From Trichomonas vaginalis G3 (Eukaryota; Parabasalia; Trichomonadida; Trichomonadidae): a stretch of DNA of 64,000 nucleotides. The stretch is taken from assembly GCF_026262505.1 (NCBI RefSeq), contig NC_067207.1, positions 30,162,082-30,226,081 on the forward strand. The letters are read 5' to 3'. Shown one piece after another: positions 9,905-18,242 of the stretch. The notes beneath the pieces are model-generated. The model did no database searches, was not told the origin of the DNA, and worked only from the letters and a program-made list of their open reading frames with translations. A program made the position numbers and the translations under genes. Position 1 is the first letter of the stretch, and every line of letters starts with the position of its first letter.

Positions 9905-10189
9905 TTACTCAAAGCGTGCCATGTATATGGCTATAAGAAACTTACCAGAAGGCTTCTTCTTCACATGAGTCTTTGGCAACTTGAGTGTTGGTGTTGGAGT
10001 TGGGTCTGGAATTTCAATTCTCTCTCGAGCGCAACAACAGATGTCAGAATAACATTCCCCACTGTCTTTCTTGCCACCATAAATTGTGTATTGACCGAAC
10101 TTGCATTTGCAGGAAGACCGGTCAATACAAGGTTCACAGTTGACATATGTGTACACATACCTGTTGAGTACGAGTGTGAGTAAAAACAT
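9905..10189 (-). CDS. Small secreted-type cysteine-rich protein
   Basis: 94 codons. MFLLTLVLNRYVYTYV could act as a signal or anchor, followed by a compact cysteine cluster with the pattern C-x2-C-x5-C-x-C, then C-x4-CCC (about eight to nine cysteines in 35 residues). A proline/threonine stalk (PDPTPTPTLK) and a basic tail follow. Disulphide knots of this type suit extracellular or virion-surface modules, or zinc binding if intracellular. Unusual among Polinton genes; role unknown. Confidence 0.5.
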   Translation of the reverse strand: MFLLTLVLNRYVYTYVNCEPCIDRSSCKCKFGQYTIYGGKKDSGECYSDICCCARERIEIPDPTPTPTLKLPKTHVKKKPSGKFLIAIYMARFE

Positions 10190-10215
10190 AAAAAAGTGAA
10201 GTTAAAATGAGATGT

Positions 10216-10581
10216 TTACTGTAAAGGTACGATGTCGCCCTCTGTGTTTATGAAGAACGCCCGACCCGAGAAGTGTAAGAGTCCTCTGAGAATTTGGGCA
10301 ATTCGTACAGTTGGGTTCTCTCTGTTTGGAAGTAGTATCCAAGGACGCTTGGCAAAGAACTTCAAGAGGACTTCTTTCTTCATCTCTTTTATGTCGTCGA
10401 AAGGAGTGTTTTCTGGTATTTGCAGGACAATTCCAGTGTCAATTTCAATTTTAAGCGCACTTCTTCCAGACACCCAGCCTGCAATGGTCTTGTTTGACTT
10501 CAGATGGCTCAGGTAGTTCCTAACTAGCTCATTTATCTCTATAAGGTAGATTGCCTCATCTGCTGGGTCTATGTCGGTCAT
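10216..10581 (-). CDS. Unrecognised 121-aa protein, divergent from the iteron array
   Basis: Fully open frame beginning MTDIDPADEAIYLIEINELV. Mixed alpha/beta sequence with a hydrophobic C-terminal half (RIAQILRGLLHFSGRAFFIN). Its start codon abuts the 22-bp iteron array, so any promoter for it must lie within the array. Being intact in a decayed element, it stands out. It could be a regulator acting on the array; that is inference. Confidence 0.55.
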   Translation of the reverse strand: MTDIDPADEAIYLIEINELVRNYLSHLKSNKTIAGWVSGRSALKIEIDTGIVLQIPENTPFDDIKEMKKEVLLKFFAKRPWILLPNRENPTVRIAQILRGLLHFSGRAFFINTEGDIVPLQ

Positions 10582-10975
10582 TGTTTCAAGACGAGTCTTT
10601 TACTTTTTCAAGACGAGTCTTTTACTTTTTCAAGACGAGTCTTTTACTTTTTCAAGACGAGTCTTTTACTTTTTCAAGACAAGTCTTTTACTTTTTCAAG
10701 ACAAGTCTTTTACTTTTTCAAGACAAGACCCGTTATTTTTCAAGAAATTTTTTGGTGTAAAGTTCTCAAATTTGAGAACAGTGGTCTTGATTTCAGACGA
10801 TACCCGTACTTTTTCAAGACAAGTCTTTTACTTTTTCAAGACAAGTCTTTTACTTTTTCAAGACAAGTCTTTTACTTTTTCAAGACAAGTCTTTTACTTT
10901 TTCAAGACAAGTCTTTTATTGTTTCAAGACAAGTCTTTTATTGTTTCAAGACAAGTCTTTTATTGTTTCAAGACA
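10582..10975. repeat. 22-bp iteron array, 13 full and 2 partial copies, in two blocks
   Basis: The unit is TTTCAAGAC(G/A)AGTCTTTTAC plus two bases. Cores start at 10,588, 10,610, 10,632, 10,654, 10,676 and 10,698 (partial at 10,720), then at 10,816, 10,838, 10,860, 10,882, 10,904, 10,926 and 10,948 (partial at 10,970, running into the start codon at 10,976). Each core AAGAC-NN-GTCTT is itself an inverted repeat, so every unit is a potential dimer site at two-turn spacing. The left copies read GA, the right ones AA in the centre, and the last three have TATTG instead of TACTT. The blocks flank an 18-bp palindrome. Confidence 0.95.
10762..10779. promoter_or_regulatory. Perfect 18-bp palindrome between the iteron blocks
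   Basis: GTTCTCAAATTTGAGAAC equals its own reverse complement. It sits in the only non-repetitive stretch (about 10,740-10,810) between the two iteron blocks and midway between two divergent start codons. This layout is that of an operator or a replication-initiator site. Confidence 0.8.
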
Positions 10976-11536
10976 ATGTCCGACGTACCACCAACCGAGC
11001 CCATATCCCAACCAGAGGAACCTAAAGCACCAGCCCCTGCACCTCAGCAACCTCAGTTCCAACAAGTACCTCAGTTCCAACAAGTACCTCCGAATTACTA
11101 CCAATTTCCAAATTACTACCAAATACCTCCTCAAGGCTTCCCGAACTACCCTCCTCAGCCTATGCCTTACTGCCCTAACCCTTGGATGTTCATGTCAAAC
11201 CCTCCACCCCAATTCCAATTCCAATCTCAATCCAAGAGAGACCAAGAGTTCGAAGAAGGTCTGAACCGTTTACGCAAAGAGTATGCCACAGCCCCTATGG
11301 AAGACGACAGGCTTTCAGTCTCTTCCCTAAGGTCGACCAATTCGACTCGTACCACAGATTCGGTTCGTGACCGTGACGACTACCTCAAGCAGTCTGAGAG
11401 ACTCTTCATCCTACAACCATTTACAGTTGGAGCTCTCAAGAACATGCGCAATTACGAAGGTCAGACACCAGCTGGAGACCGTAAAACAGACGTACTCGCA
11501 AGAGCAGTCCAACTGGTCAAGACAAAGACGAGATAG
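10976..11536 (+). CDS. Pro/Gln-rich disordered protein with helical C-terminus
   Basis: The frame is open further upstream only because the 22-bp repeats happen to lack stops; the first sensible start is the ATG that ends the last repeat (MSDVPPTEPISQPEEP). Residues 1-85 are Pro/Gln/Tyr-rich with short repeats (QFQQVPQFQQVP, NYYQFPNYYQIP). Residues 90-186 are charged and helical (RDQEFEEGLNRLRKEY). No family recognised. Such tails are common in virion or scaffold proteins. Confidence 0.55.
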   Translation: MSDVPPTEPISQPEEPKAPAPAPQQPQFQQVPQFQQVPPNYYQFPNYYQIPPQGFPNYPPQPMPYCPNPWMFMSNPPPQFQFQSQSKRDQEFEEGLNRLRKEYATAPMEDDRLSVSSLRSTNSTRTTDSVRDRDDYLKQSERLFILQPFTVGALKNMRNYEGQTPAGDRKTDVLARAVQLVKTKTR

Positions 11537-11599
11537 TCGACTTCATTCTTGCAGCTTGCCCATACAAGTAAAAAAATAAACAATTACGAGTTAAACTTT

Positions 11600-11800
11600 T
11601 TACTCTTTCTTTTCTGAGTTGTTTAGAGCTGGTTTCTCTTGTAGGAACCTTTCGTACTCTTCCATGGTCATGTAATTGCGAATTTGGTACGCAATTCCAG
11701 GTTCGTTGTTTTTGAACCTTATGTATGTAACGCTTCCATCCTCCTCGGGGAAGTAAGCTGCTAACATCTGACCAAGTTTTCTCGGTGACTCGGAGCTCAT
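11600..11800 (-). CDS. Unrecognised 66-aa protein
   Basis: Open frame MSSESPRKLGQMLAAYFPEE, with a short beta-rich middle (SVTYIRFKNNEPGIAYQI) and a charged end. It is preceded on the minus strand by AAAAAGTGACATTTTTATG, nearly the same leader as the next gene, implying co-regulation. Confidence 0.45.
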   Translation of the reverse strand: MSSESPRKLGQMLAAYFPEEDGSVTYIRFKNNEPGIAYQIRNYMTMEEYERFLQEKPALNNSEKKE

Positions 11801-11840
11801 AAAAATGTCACTTTTTAAACGTTAAGTTTTTAGTCTTATT

Positions 11841-12035
11841 TTACCCTTTGTTTACCCTTTGTTTGTCAAGGTAGTATTGGAGTGCAATTTCTCCAAATTC
11901 TCTGTGTCGGAGTTCTTCAGCATTTTCCAAGGTGTACCTGGAGAACTCAAAGAAGTTGTCAAGAAGATACTGCCATGCTGCTCTTCTGAGTTCGTCGGTA
12001 TTTTGGAAGTGTTGCACCTTCGAGTCTTCGGACAT
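11841..12035 (-). CDS. Unrecognised 64-aa helical protein
   Basis: Open frame MSEDSKVQHFQNTDELRRAA, all helical (LLDNFFEFSRYTLENAEELR). The leader AAAAAGTGTCATTTTTTCATG matches that of the gene at 11,600-11,800. No homology recognised. Confidence 0.45.
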   Translation of the reverse strand: MSEDSKVQHFQNTDELRRAAWQYLLDNFFEFSRYTLENAEELRHREFGEIALQYYLDKQRVNKG

Positions 12036-12461
12036 GAAAAAATGACACTTTTTCTATTAAACCGTTTTGGCATTTCTCATGAGTGAGTATAGTTCTGCCG
12101 AACCATTGCTGGCAAAAGACAAAAATAGTTGCCTTAGCTGTCATTGCAATTGTACTCGTAATTGAATTCATTGTACTTCTCTTCACGTACATAAAACTCA
12201 GCAATGGTATTTGCTTTAAGAAGCTACCATCTTACTAAGACTAAACACTTACATTTTTCAAGCTTGACTTTTTACAATTTGAATTTTGTTGCTGAATTCA
12301 GTAAAAATAATGTTTATGTTAGAATGTTAGATCTAACATGTTTTCTAACACGTTTTCTAACATGGTCTAAAACTCTTGAATTTTCATGAATTTTCCCGAA
12401 ATAAAAAATAAAATTAGTTTTATTTTTTATTTTATTTATTTTTTTTATTTTGTATAAAAGA
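12036..12461. other. Gene-poor spacer with inverted-repeat arm and a copy of an ATPase gene tail
   Basis: No convincing gene. About 12,262-12,300 reads on the minus strand NKIQIVKS, matching the last codons of the packaging ATPase gene (NKVQIVKSQ at about 13,779-13,810), so part of that gene's 3' end is duplicated here. 12,297-12,380 is the left arm of the inverted repeat around 12,463-13,401. 12,400-12,460 is A/T-only DNA leading to the start at 12,463. Confidence 0.6.
12297..12380. repeat. Left inverted-repeat arm with TGTTAG/CTAACA motifs
   Basis: The reverse complement of this arm closely matches 13,510-13,582, including TTTTAGACCATGTTAGAAAA and ATAAACATTATTTTTA. It contains the perfect 16-bp palindrome ATGTTAGATCTAACAT (12,324-12,339). 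The arms enclose exactly one gene. Confidence 0.8.
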
Positions 12462-12462
12462 C

Positions 12463-13401
12463 ATGATTTCAACAATCGGCACAACAACAATTCAAACTAC
12501 AGCACCAAACTCGCTAGTTATGAATCCAACATCTATGTTAGTAGAGATGAAAAACTTCATTCCTTCTTCATATACTTTCGAAACAAAAATCCAGAAGATA
12601 AAGCAAGAACTTTTAACAAGTAATTTAGACTGTAGTGCGAAAGATGAAACAAATGAACAGTATCTTTATGAAATGCAGGACATTATTGACCATTTACCCA
12701 AATTGCCTGAAATCCAACAACAAAAACTAACCATTCCCGAATTTGACGAAATAGAAGTCAAAGCAACTGACTCAGTAGAAATAAAGAAGTTCATACGAAA
12801 GGTAAATTATGAATTCCTTGGTTTTCATTGCAACCATAAGGTTATGGACAAAGATTGCGACATGGTATATAAGAACATCTCTGACCTTTACAAATCCGAA
12901 GAATTTAAGACCTACGACAACTTTGTTTCATTAGTTGCAAAATGTGTTTGGGAAATAAGAGATAAAGATAGTAGGGGTAAGGTATGGAACGAACAAATAA
13001 GACCCGCTATGTTCGAGATGAAGAAAACCATTGACGCCTTAGTTGTTTTAGCAGGTAAGGTTTCAGAATATAACGCAAAAATGAATCCGCAATGTTCAAA
13101 ATGTAAAGCAGCAATGAGGAAATATAACTACTCCGTCAAAGAGATAGAACGTATGCGAAACGACTATGCAGATTTAAAGAAAGAAGCAGAAAAACCAGCA
13201 GAAGATAAAATGAACATGTTAGAATTTCTGAACAAAAACTATCCAACTGCTGACGATTTCCTATTATCTGACGTCAAGAAGAAATATAAAGAAACCTTCG
13301 GCATTGTTAAAACATTCGATGTACTAAAAGAAGAAATTGAAGCTACGAAACTGTTTAGAGTCATGAACCATCGCAACATATACCATGTAAAACGCTTGTA
13401 A
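12463..13401 (+). CDS. 312-aa protein in an inverted-repeat cassette, function unknown
   Basis: Open frame MISTIGTTTIQTTAPNSLVM. Residues 40-130 are helical, with FHCNHKVMDKDCDMVYKNIS in the next part. Residues about 205-215 carry a CSKC pair, followed by a coiled coil (KEIERMRNDYADLKKEAEK). The last 60 residues, ending TKLFRVMNHRNIYHVKRL, look like a winged-helix end similar in style to C-termini of D5-type primase-helicases. A gene with SF3 helicase features lies nearby on the other strand, so a replication partner is possible. Intact in a decayed region and boxed by inverted repeats, it may be a late cargo. Confidence 0.5.
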   Translation: MISTIGTTTIQTTAPNSLVMNPTSMLVEMKNFIPSSYTFETKIQKIKQELLTSNLDCSAKDETNEQYLYEMQDIIDHLPKLPEIQQQKLTIPEFDEIEVKATDSVEIKKFIRKVNYEFLGFHCNHKVMDKDCDMVYKNISDLYKSEEFKTYDNFVSLVAKCVWEIRDKDSRGKVWNEQIRPAMFEMKKTIDALVVLAGKVSEYNAKMNPQCSKCKAAMRKYNYSVKEIERMRNDYADLKKEAEKPAEDKMNMLEFLNKNYPTADDFLLSDVKKKYKETFGIVKTFDVLKEEIEATKLFRVMNHRNIYHVKRL

Positions 13402-13403
13402 AT

Positions 13404-13582
13404 AGTTATGTTAGAAAACATGTTAGAAAACATGTTAGATCTAACATTCTAACATAAACATTATTTTTATTGAATTCCGTATGAAATTTCATGAGTTTTG
13501 TATGTTTTAGACCATGTTAGAAAACATGTTAGAAAACATGTTAGATCTAACATTCTAACATAAACATTATTTTTATTGAATT
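13404..13582. repeat. Right inverted-repeat arm, tandemly duplicated
   Basis: Two direct copies (about 13,404-13,480 and 13,510-13,582) each contain TGTTAGAAAACATGTTAGAA, the ATGTTAGATCTAACAT palindrome (13,432-13,447 and 13,538-13,553) and ATAAACATTATTTTTATTGA. Both are inverted relative to the arm at 12,297. Confidence 0.85.
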
Positions 13583-13622
13583 CCGTATGAAATTTCATGA
13601 ATTTCCTCATATGCTTGCTTCC

Positions 13623-13694
13623 CTCGGAAAACCGAGAGAAGAGATTCCGTATGAAAATCGTGAAATTTCTCTAGACCGACTTTTACCGGTCTAG
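13623..13694. terminator. Two perfect hairpins between convergent genes
   Basis: CTCGG-AAAA-CCGAG (13,623-13,636) and CTAGACCG-N8-CGGTCTAG (13,671-13,694) lie in the gap between the convergent 12,463 and 13,776 genes. They are GC-rich stems in AT-rich DNA. A role in transcript ends is a guess; they could also belong to the adjacent repeat arm. Confidence 0.45.
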
Positions 13695-13775
13695 CCTAAA
13701 ACTCTATGAAAACAGTGAAAAATAACAGAGTATTTTGACAACTTCAAACAAGCAGAGTAAATGAACCATTTATTT

Positions 13776-14648
13776 TTATTGACTTTTTACAATTTGAACT
13801 TTGTTTGCGTAGATATGAATTCTGAAAGAAGTATGAGGGTCTTGTATGACTTTGTACTTCTCCCATAGTTCATGTCTGTCAAACTTACCTGCCATGGACT
13901 CTTTCATAAGTTCCATGAAATCGTCTTCGGACAATCCGGGGAAAAGTACAATGTCAGTAAGTATTCTCTTTACATCCTTACTTAAACTCTTTGCTGTCTG
14001 TACACAAATGACAACAGAGATGTTAAAGTGTCTGAGCTTCTTAAGAATTCGACACATGTCTTGTTCTCTGTTCTTTAACAAAGGATGAGAAGCAAAGTCA
14101 TCTAAGATAAGAAGACATCTATGAGGGTATGTCTTCCAATCGTAAGATTGCAATTTCTTCGAAATGTATTCTATCTCTTTCTGTTTGTTTCTGAAGTGTT
14201 TCTTCTCTAATATTCTCTGCATTTCCTCATTTGGGTCTTTAAACTTAGAATTGACATACTCATTTATAGCATTATACTTTAAAACTCTTCTTTGGTACTT
14301 CTTTATCCAATCTAACAACTCAGTATCCTTTATACATACTAACTTAGACTTTTTTATAATATCTTTGAACGAATTTACGGTTTGGTCAAATTGACCAGAA
14401 GTACTACAAATGACTACTAACTCATAGAATGGGTTCTTCTCATCTAGTTCTTGTTGTTGTGCAGCCATTTTAAGATAAGTGAAAGTCTTGCCCGACCCAG
14501 GTGGTGCGATTAGACCTGTTATACCATTCTGAGCAAATAAGAACTTGTCATGTATAGGTTTTATCTGAGCATTTTCTAACTTCCTCTTGTTCTTGTTTAA
14601 AACATTCTCAAATTTCTTGTCAATGTCAGCAAACTTTTTTTCTAACAT
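13776..14648 (-). CDS. FtsK/HerA-type (A32-like) genome-packaging ATPase
   Basis: P-loop GLIAPPGSGKTFTYLKMAA and Walker B RCLLILDDFAS, with the later CVQTAKSL sensor region, in the order of A32-like packaging ATPases of Polintons and nucleo-cytoplasmic viruses. The frame runs upstream to 14,750, but the start at 14,648 (MLEKKFADIDKKFENV) is preferred because the longer form overlaps the divergent gene at 14,685. It would drive genome packaging into the capsid. Apparently open throughout. Element B counterpart: 38,638-39,453. Confidence 0.8.
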   Translation of the reverse strand: MLEKKFADIDKKFENVLNKNKRKLENAQIKPIHDKFLFAQNGITGLIAPPGSGKTFTYLKMAAQQQELDEKNPFYELVVICSTSGQFDQTVNSFKDIIKKSKLVCIKDTELLDWIKKYQRRVLKYNAINEYVNSKFKDPNEEMQRILEKKHFRNKQKEIEYISKKLQSYDWKTYPHRCLLILDDFASHPLLKNREQDMCRILKKLRHFNISVVICVQTAKSLSKDVKRILTDIVLFPGLSEDDFMELMKESMAGKFDRHELWEKYKVIQDPHTSFRIHIYANKVQIVKSQ

Positions 14649-14684
14649 ATTTTTAGAAAAATTAAAAATTTTATCTTTTAGGAA

Positions 14685-15140
14685 ATGTCTAGCGATTTCG
14701 CTATCTATATTCGAGACAAGCTTTTCGACAGCAAAACATCTGTAGACCATAAAATCTTACATAGTGTAAACAAGAAAGGTGAATTTGTTCTAAAGTTCTG
14801 TTTCTGGGAATATGACAAGAACCATAAAACATTAAGCAGAGAAGTCTTTAAGTTTGTCAATGACAGACTTGTTGACAGAGATGACGCCGATTGGAAAGAT
14901 GAAGTCCAACAAAAGTTCTTAGAATGCAAAGAAGACACATGCGCTGTTCTTGAAGATGAAATAGAAAACAGAATAGAAGAGCTATTAAAGGACAAAGACC
15001 TTTTACAAAAATATGGTTCTGAGAAGTTTGACATAACTCCACCAGAGAAGAAGAAGAAGAGAGAGAAGAAAGAAAAGAAAGTAGAAGAAGAGAAGAAAAG
15101 ACCAGAGCCAGTTCCAGAGAAAAAGAAATTTGACATGTAA
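14685..15140 (+). CDS. Unrecognised 151-aa protein with Lys/Glu-rich tail
   Basis: MSSDFAIYIRDKLFDSKTSV begins an alpha/beta part (GEFVLKFCFWEYDKNHKTL). The last 40 residues are an almost pure Lys/Glu/Pro tail (KKKKREKKEKKVEEEKKRP). It is divergent from the packaging ATPase with a 36-base AT-rich spacer. It ends with TAAAATAAAATTTT, fitting the host TAAA poly(A) rule. Possibly a nucleic-acid-binding accessory protein; inference. Confidence 0.55.
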   Translation: MSSDFAIYIRDKLFDSKTSVDHKILHSVNKKGEFVLKFCFWEYDKNHKTLSREVFKFVNDRLVDRDDADWKDEVQQKFLECKEDTCAVLEDEIENRIEELLKDKDLLQKYGSEKFDITPPEKKKKREKKEKKVEEEKKRPEPVPEKKKFDM

Positions 15141-15149
15141 AATAAAATT

Positions 15150-15590
15150 TTATTTTTAGAACATTTCTGGGTCAATGTCAATGTTCTCTTCCTCTTTAGG
15201 AGCAAACACTGGTTTAGACTCTAAAATCTTTTTACCCAATTTACCTTGAACTTCAACTATCTTAGACTCATAATATTCATAGTCGTCTGCTTTCTTTGGT
15301 TCATAAGGTATAACAAGTTTGTATGCTTTGCCTTCTTAAGGTTTGAAAACCTTCTGTCAAAACTTTCTTTGACTGCTAACAAACCTTCTATGTCTAAGTC
15401 TTCAAATTCGCACCATTTTGAGTCACAATAGCAAACTTAACTGGTTCGATGTTCCAAACTTTGCTGAATGAAGACTTTTCAAAATGGTAGAAGTAAACAT
15501 TCAAATATGTAATGGGTCTAGTTCTTCTTTGTCCTGTCATGTACTTGTTTACTGATATTTCGTCATCTTTTCTATCGGATAAAAAAATAT
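15150..15590 (-). pseudogene. Unrecognised element gene remnant
   Basis: Minus-strand coding patches include TRPITYLNVYFYHFEKSSFS and an acidic end (APKEEENIDIDPEMF). Broken about twice. It lies between the SF3 helicase gene and the plus-strand gene at 14,685. No family recognised. Confidence 0.4.
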
Positions 15591-15599
15591 TTTTTTAAA

Positions 15600-16831
15600 A
15601 TTTACTCAGAAAAATTTTTCTTTGTATATACGCCGTTCTGAACATCTAAAAGATTTTTGACATTTGCCAAGAATGTTCGTTTAGAAGCTGCCATATAACC
15701 ATACTCTTGACAATATTGTTTATACGATCGTACAATGACCTTTCATCTAAACACTCAAAGTTAGTCTCATCTATAAACAGTTCATATACACTCTTGTTTG
15801 CTTCTAACAATGTTTGTCTTTCTTCGGTATGTGGAATTTGTCTTGGATTGAACTTTGAAATATCTAATGTCATAAATATGAGAACAAGTGGTTGTAAAAG
15901 AGTGTCAAAGTTTCTGCTAAGTCGTCAAAATATTCTGTATCTTGCATATGAGAATCTGACGTTCTGACAACTACATATCTTCTGTCAGAACTTTCTAACT
16001 TCATCGGAACAGCATTGTTTGAAACCATAATGAAGTTTGCAACATTTTCACAAACTCTTTGGTCTTTATATTTTCTTTCAACAACTCCAACTTTGTCTGT
16101 TATAAGACTCTTCAAAGCATCTGAGTTTCAAAACTTTTGTTGTATCTATACTTTGAAGTTCGTTACATACTATAAGTTTCATATTCTCTATTGAAGAGTT
16201 AAATTTACCGCAGATGTTTTCTAAGTTTGTCATATTCGGGTTCGAATAGCCCTCTAACAGTTTGCACAAAATATCTGTAAAGAAAGTGTTCTTACCAGTT
16301 CCTTGTTTTCCAATTATAATGAGAGCAGTTTCATTTTTAGCACTTGGATGTTGTAAGATGTTTGCAAACCAACATAAGATATACTCATAGACTCTTTCGT
16401 TTCCATTGCATATAATTTCTTTGACATGGTCTAACCAAGCTTCTATAATTTTCTTTCCATTCTACTTGTTCGTATTTATATCCAGTGAAGATAGAATAGA
16501 AGTTTGGAGAAGGTGTATAGAACTTTATACCACGAACTGAAAAATCTTCTAACTTTGACAATAAGATATCCCAAGCATCTAACATCTTCATGCCAACTTG
16601 TACGACTTTTATTTTCTTAAGTTTCTGTCTACATTCTTGTTCTGACACTATTGTTGCTCTTGGTTTGTTAAAGACAACATCCCATTCTTTCATGACATAA
16701 CATTCTGGGGCAGAGTCGACATAAATGACTAAACGTTTCAAATTCTCGACTGCTTTGTTATAGTCTCGAAATGGACACATATTTCTGAATGCTTGGAAGT
16801 CATAAAAATCTGAAACATCTATTCTGTACAT
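15600..16831 (-). pseudogene. SF3/D5-like helicase remnant
   Basis: N-terminal part MYRIDVSDFYDFQAFRNMCP; central P-loop IIIGKQGTGKNTFFT near 16,310; then KLIVCNELQ (Walker B-like) and NFIMVSNNAVPMKLESSDRR, the B'/C-type motif with sensor Asn of SF3 helicases. This domain order fits D5/primase-helicase proteins of viruses and plasmids. It would unwind DNA for replication. An SF3 helicase alongside a protein-primed polymerase is unusual for a single Polinton and is one hint of a composite element. About four breaks. Confidence 0.7.
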
Positions 16832-16857
16832 TTTTATAAAAATAAAAAAAATATTTT

Positions 16858-17524
16858 TTTATTCTTGACTTTGTTGTTGCATTTGTTGTTCTTGAGCTAT
16901 TTGTTGTTGAAGTTGTTCTTGTAATACAATACTTTCACCAGTTGCATCTTCCAATTCGAAACTTTCTGCCGTCATTGACAAATACATAGGACATAAAAGT
17001 TTTACAGGAACAAAGTTTGCGTCTAAATGTCAACGTTATACTTGCCAAAGTGTTTGAGTTCACTAAGGCTGAAAACTCTGCATTCGAATGAACAATAGGC
17101 AAACCAGCAGAGAAAGTTGTTTATACGCATGAGTATCTTTTGGTCATAGTAGTTTCTGTCGACATTCGAATAGCACTTTGAACCTAAGTTTGAAACAATA
17201 TATAAAATAGGTGTACTTAAAGTCAATGGAATAGACAACCTTGTATGACACCTTTTCCTGTTATAGGAAACTGTTGGTAGTAAAAACCAGAATAAGTTTT
17301 GTATTATAGCTCATATCGTTTATAGTAAACTCAGTCGGACATCCAAACATAATGAAACCTGCTCTAGTTGCAGCACATGTTACATCCGTCCTTAAAGTAT
17401 TAAATAAGTCAACAAAACCTGTTGGTGGTATATCTGAGTAAGTATCTTCAAAGAAGTATTTTTTACCATTCACAACAACAAAGTCTTCTGGTGTCAAAAG
17501 AGCAAAACAGGCTTTAGTCGTCAT
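16858..17524 (-). pseudogene. Minor capsid (penton-type) candidate
   Basis: Begins MTTKACFALLTPEDFVVVNG; the later part holds VPVKLLCPMYLSMTAE, similar to the end of the element B protein at 41,677-42,387 (FRITDLFDCDLEFMNEILW) and to the typical end of Polinton penton proteins. A Gln-rich tail (QQQIAQEQQMQQQSQ) follows. It would form the vertices of the capsid with the MCP. Broken a few times. Confidence 0.5.
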
Positions 17525-17528
17525 TGTG

Positions 17529-17639
17529 TTTAAGGTAGTTTACAATATCGTCCTTGAGGACTTTGTAAGTTTGTTGTTATAGAATTATATGACTCAGGGT
17601 TTTTAGTCGTAATAGTATAAACCACTATGTCTTCTGCCA
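17529..17639 (-). CDS. Possible 36-aa peptide
   Basis: MAEDIVVYTITTKNPESYNS runs open for 36 codons and stops four bases before the next minus-strand start. Too short to judge; could be a remnant of a longer gene. Confidence 0.25.
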
Positions 17640-17640
17640 T

Positions 17641-18225
17641 TTACTTAGCAATAAATTTTAATGAAATGTTGTGGTCGTCAAATATTTTTATGACGTCTGG
17701 GAAACTATATTTTAAGTTCAACGTTTCACCTCCTTTCATAACGTATATCTTGTCAATGACATTATATGAAACACCACAGCAAGCAATGTCGGGTTCTATT
17801 TCTTTGATGTTTATATCGTCTGCCTCTGTCAAAAGTTTCAATAGTTCTTTCAAAACTTCATGAGGTGCGATGACATATGAGTTCACTTTTACAGGGTTGT
17901 GTTCGACCAAGTTTAACATTATACCAAAGCTTGACAAATCTTCTCCTGAGTTTTAAGTTTGTCTTTAAGTTGTTGGTAGTCGTTTCGAATATCTGCAACA
18001 GAACTTAAGTCTCTGCTAACTTCAGGATATGTTGGTTGTTCTTTTACAGGAACTATTGTTATACCATCTTCGTCTTCGTATGGTTTCCCCACTTCAACAT
18101 CTCTTTCTTTGACATTGACAACAACACTTTGACTGTTTGTTTGAGTTGGTGAATTTAACTTCACATCTGCCACCGCCATTAAACCTTTTGAAACACTTAC
18201 GCTTCTATTTTTCGGAAATGACATT
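17641..18225 (-). pseudogene. CCG-motif family protein (shared with element B)
   Basis: N-terminal half is disordered (MSFPKNRSVSVSKGLMAVAD, then a Pro/Glu/Thr-rich part). The C-terminal half reads APHEVLKELLKLLTEADDIN, DIACCGVSY and a beta-rich end. Element B has the same design at 40,480-41,181 (YESLIHIIAILCDVQDSDV, VSCCGTVAK). A conserved companion of the capsid genes in both elements, so probably structural. About one break. Confidence 0.6.
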
Positions 18226-18242
18226 TTACTTAGAATAAAAAG

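Noticed and set aside
10571-10975. A long plus-strand frame through the 22-bp repeats giving a Phe/Lys/Thr repeat protein
   Set aside because: 22 is not a multiple of three; the frame stays open only because the unit has no stop in any phase. The protein start is placed at 10,976.
10582-10975. CRISPR array
   Set aside because: Units are contiguous with no variable spacers, and the genome is eukaryotic.
14649-14750. Longer N-terminus for the element A packaging ATPase
   Set aside because: It would overlap the start of the divergent gene at 14,685; the Met at 14,648 has an AT-rich leader and a typical family length.
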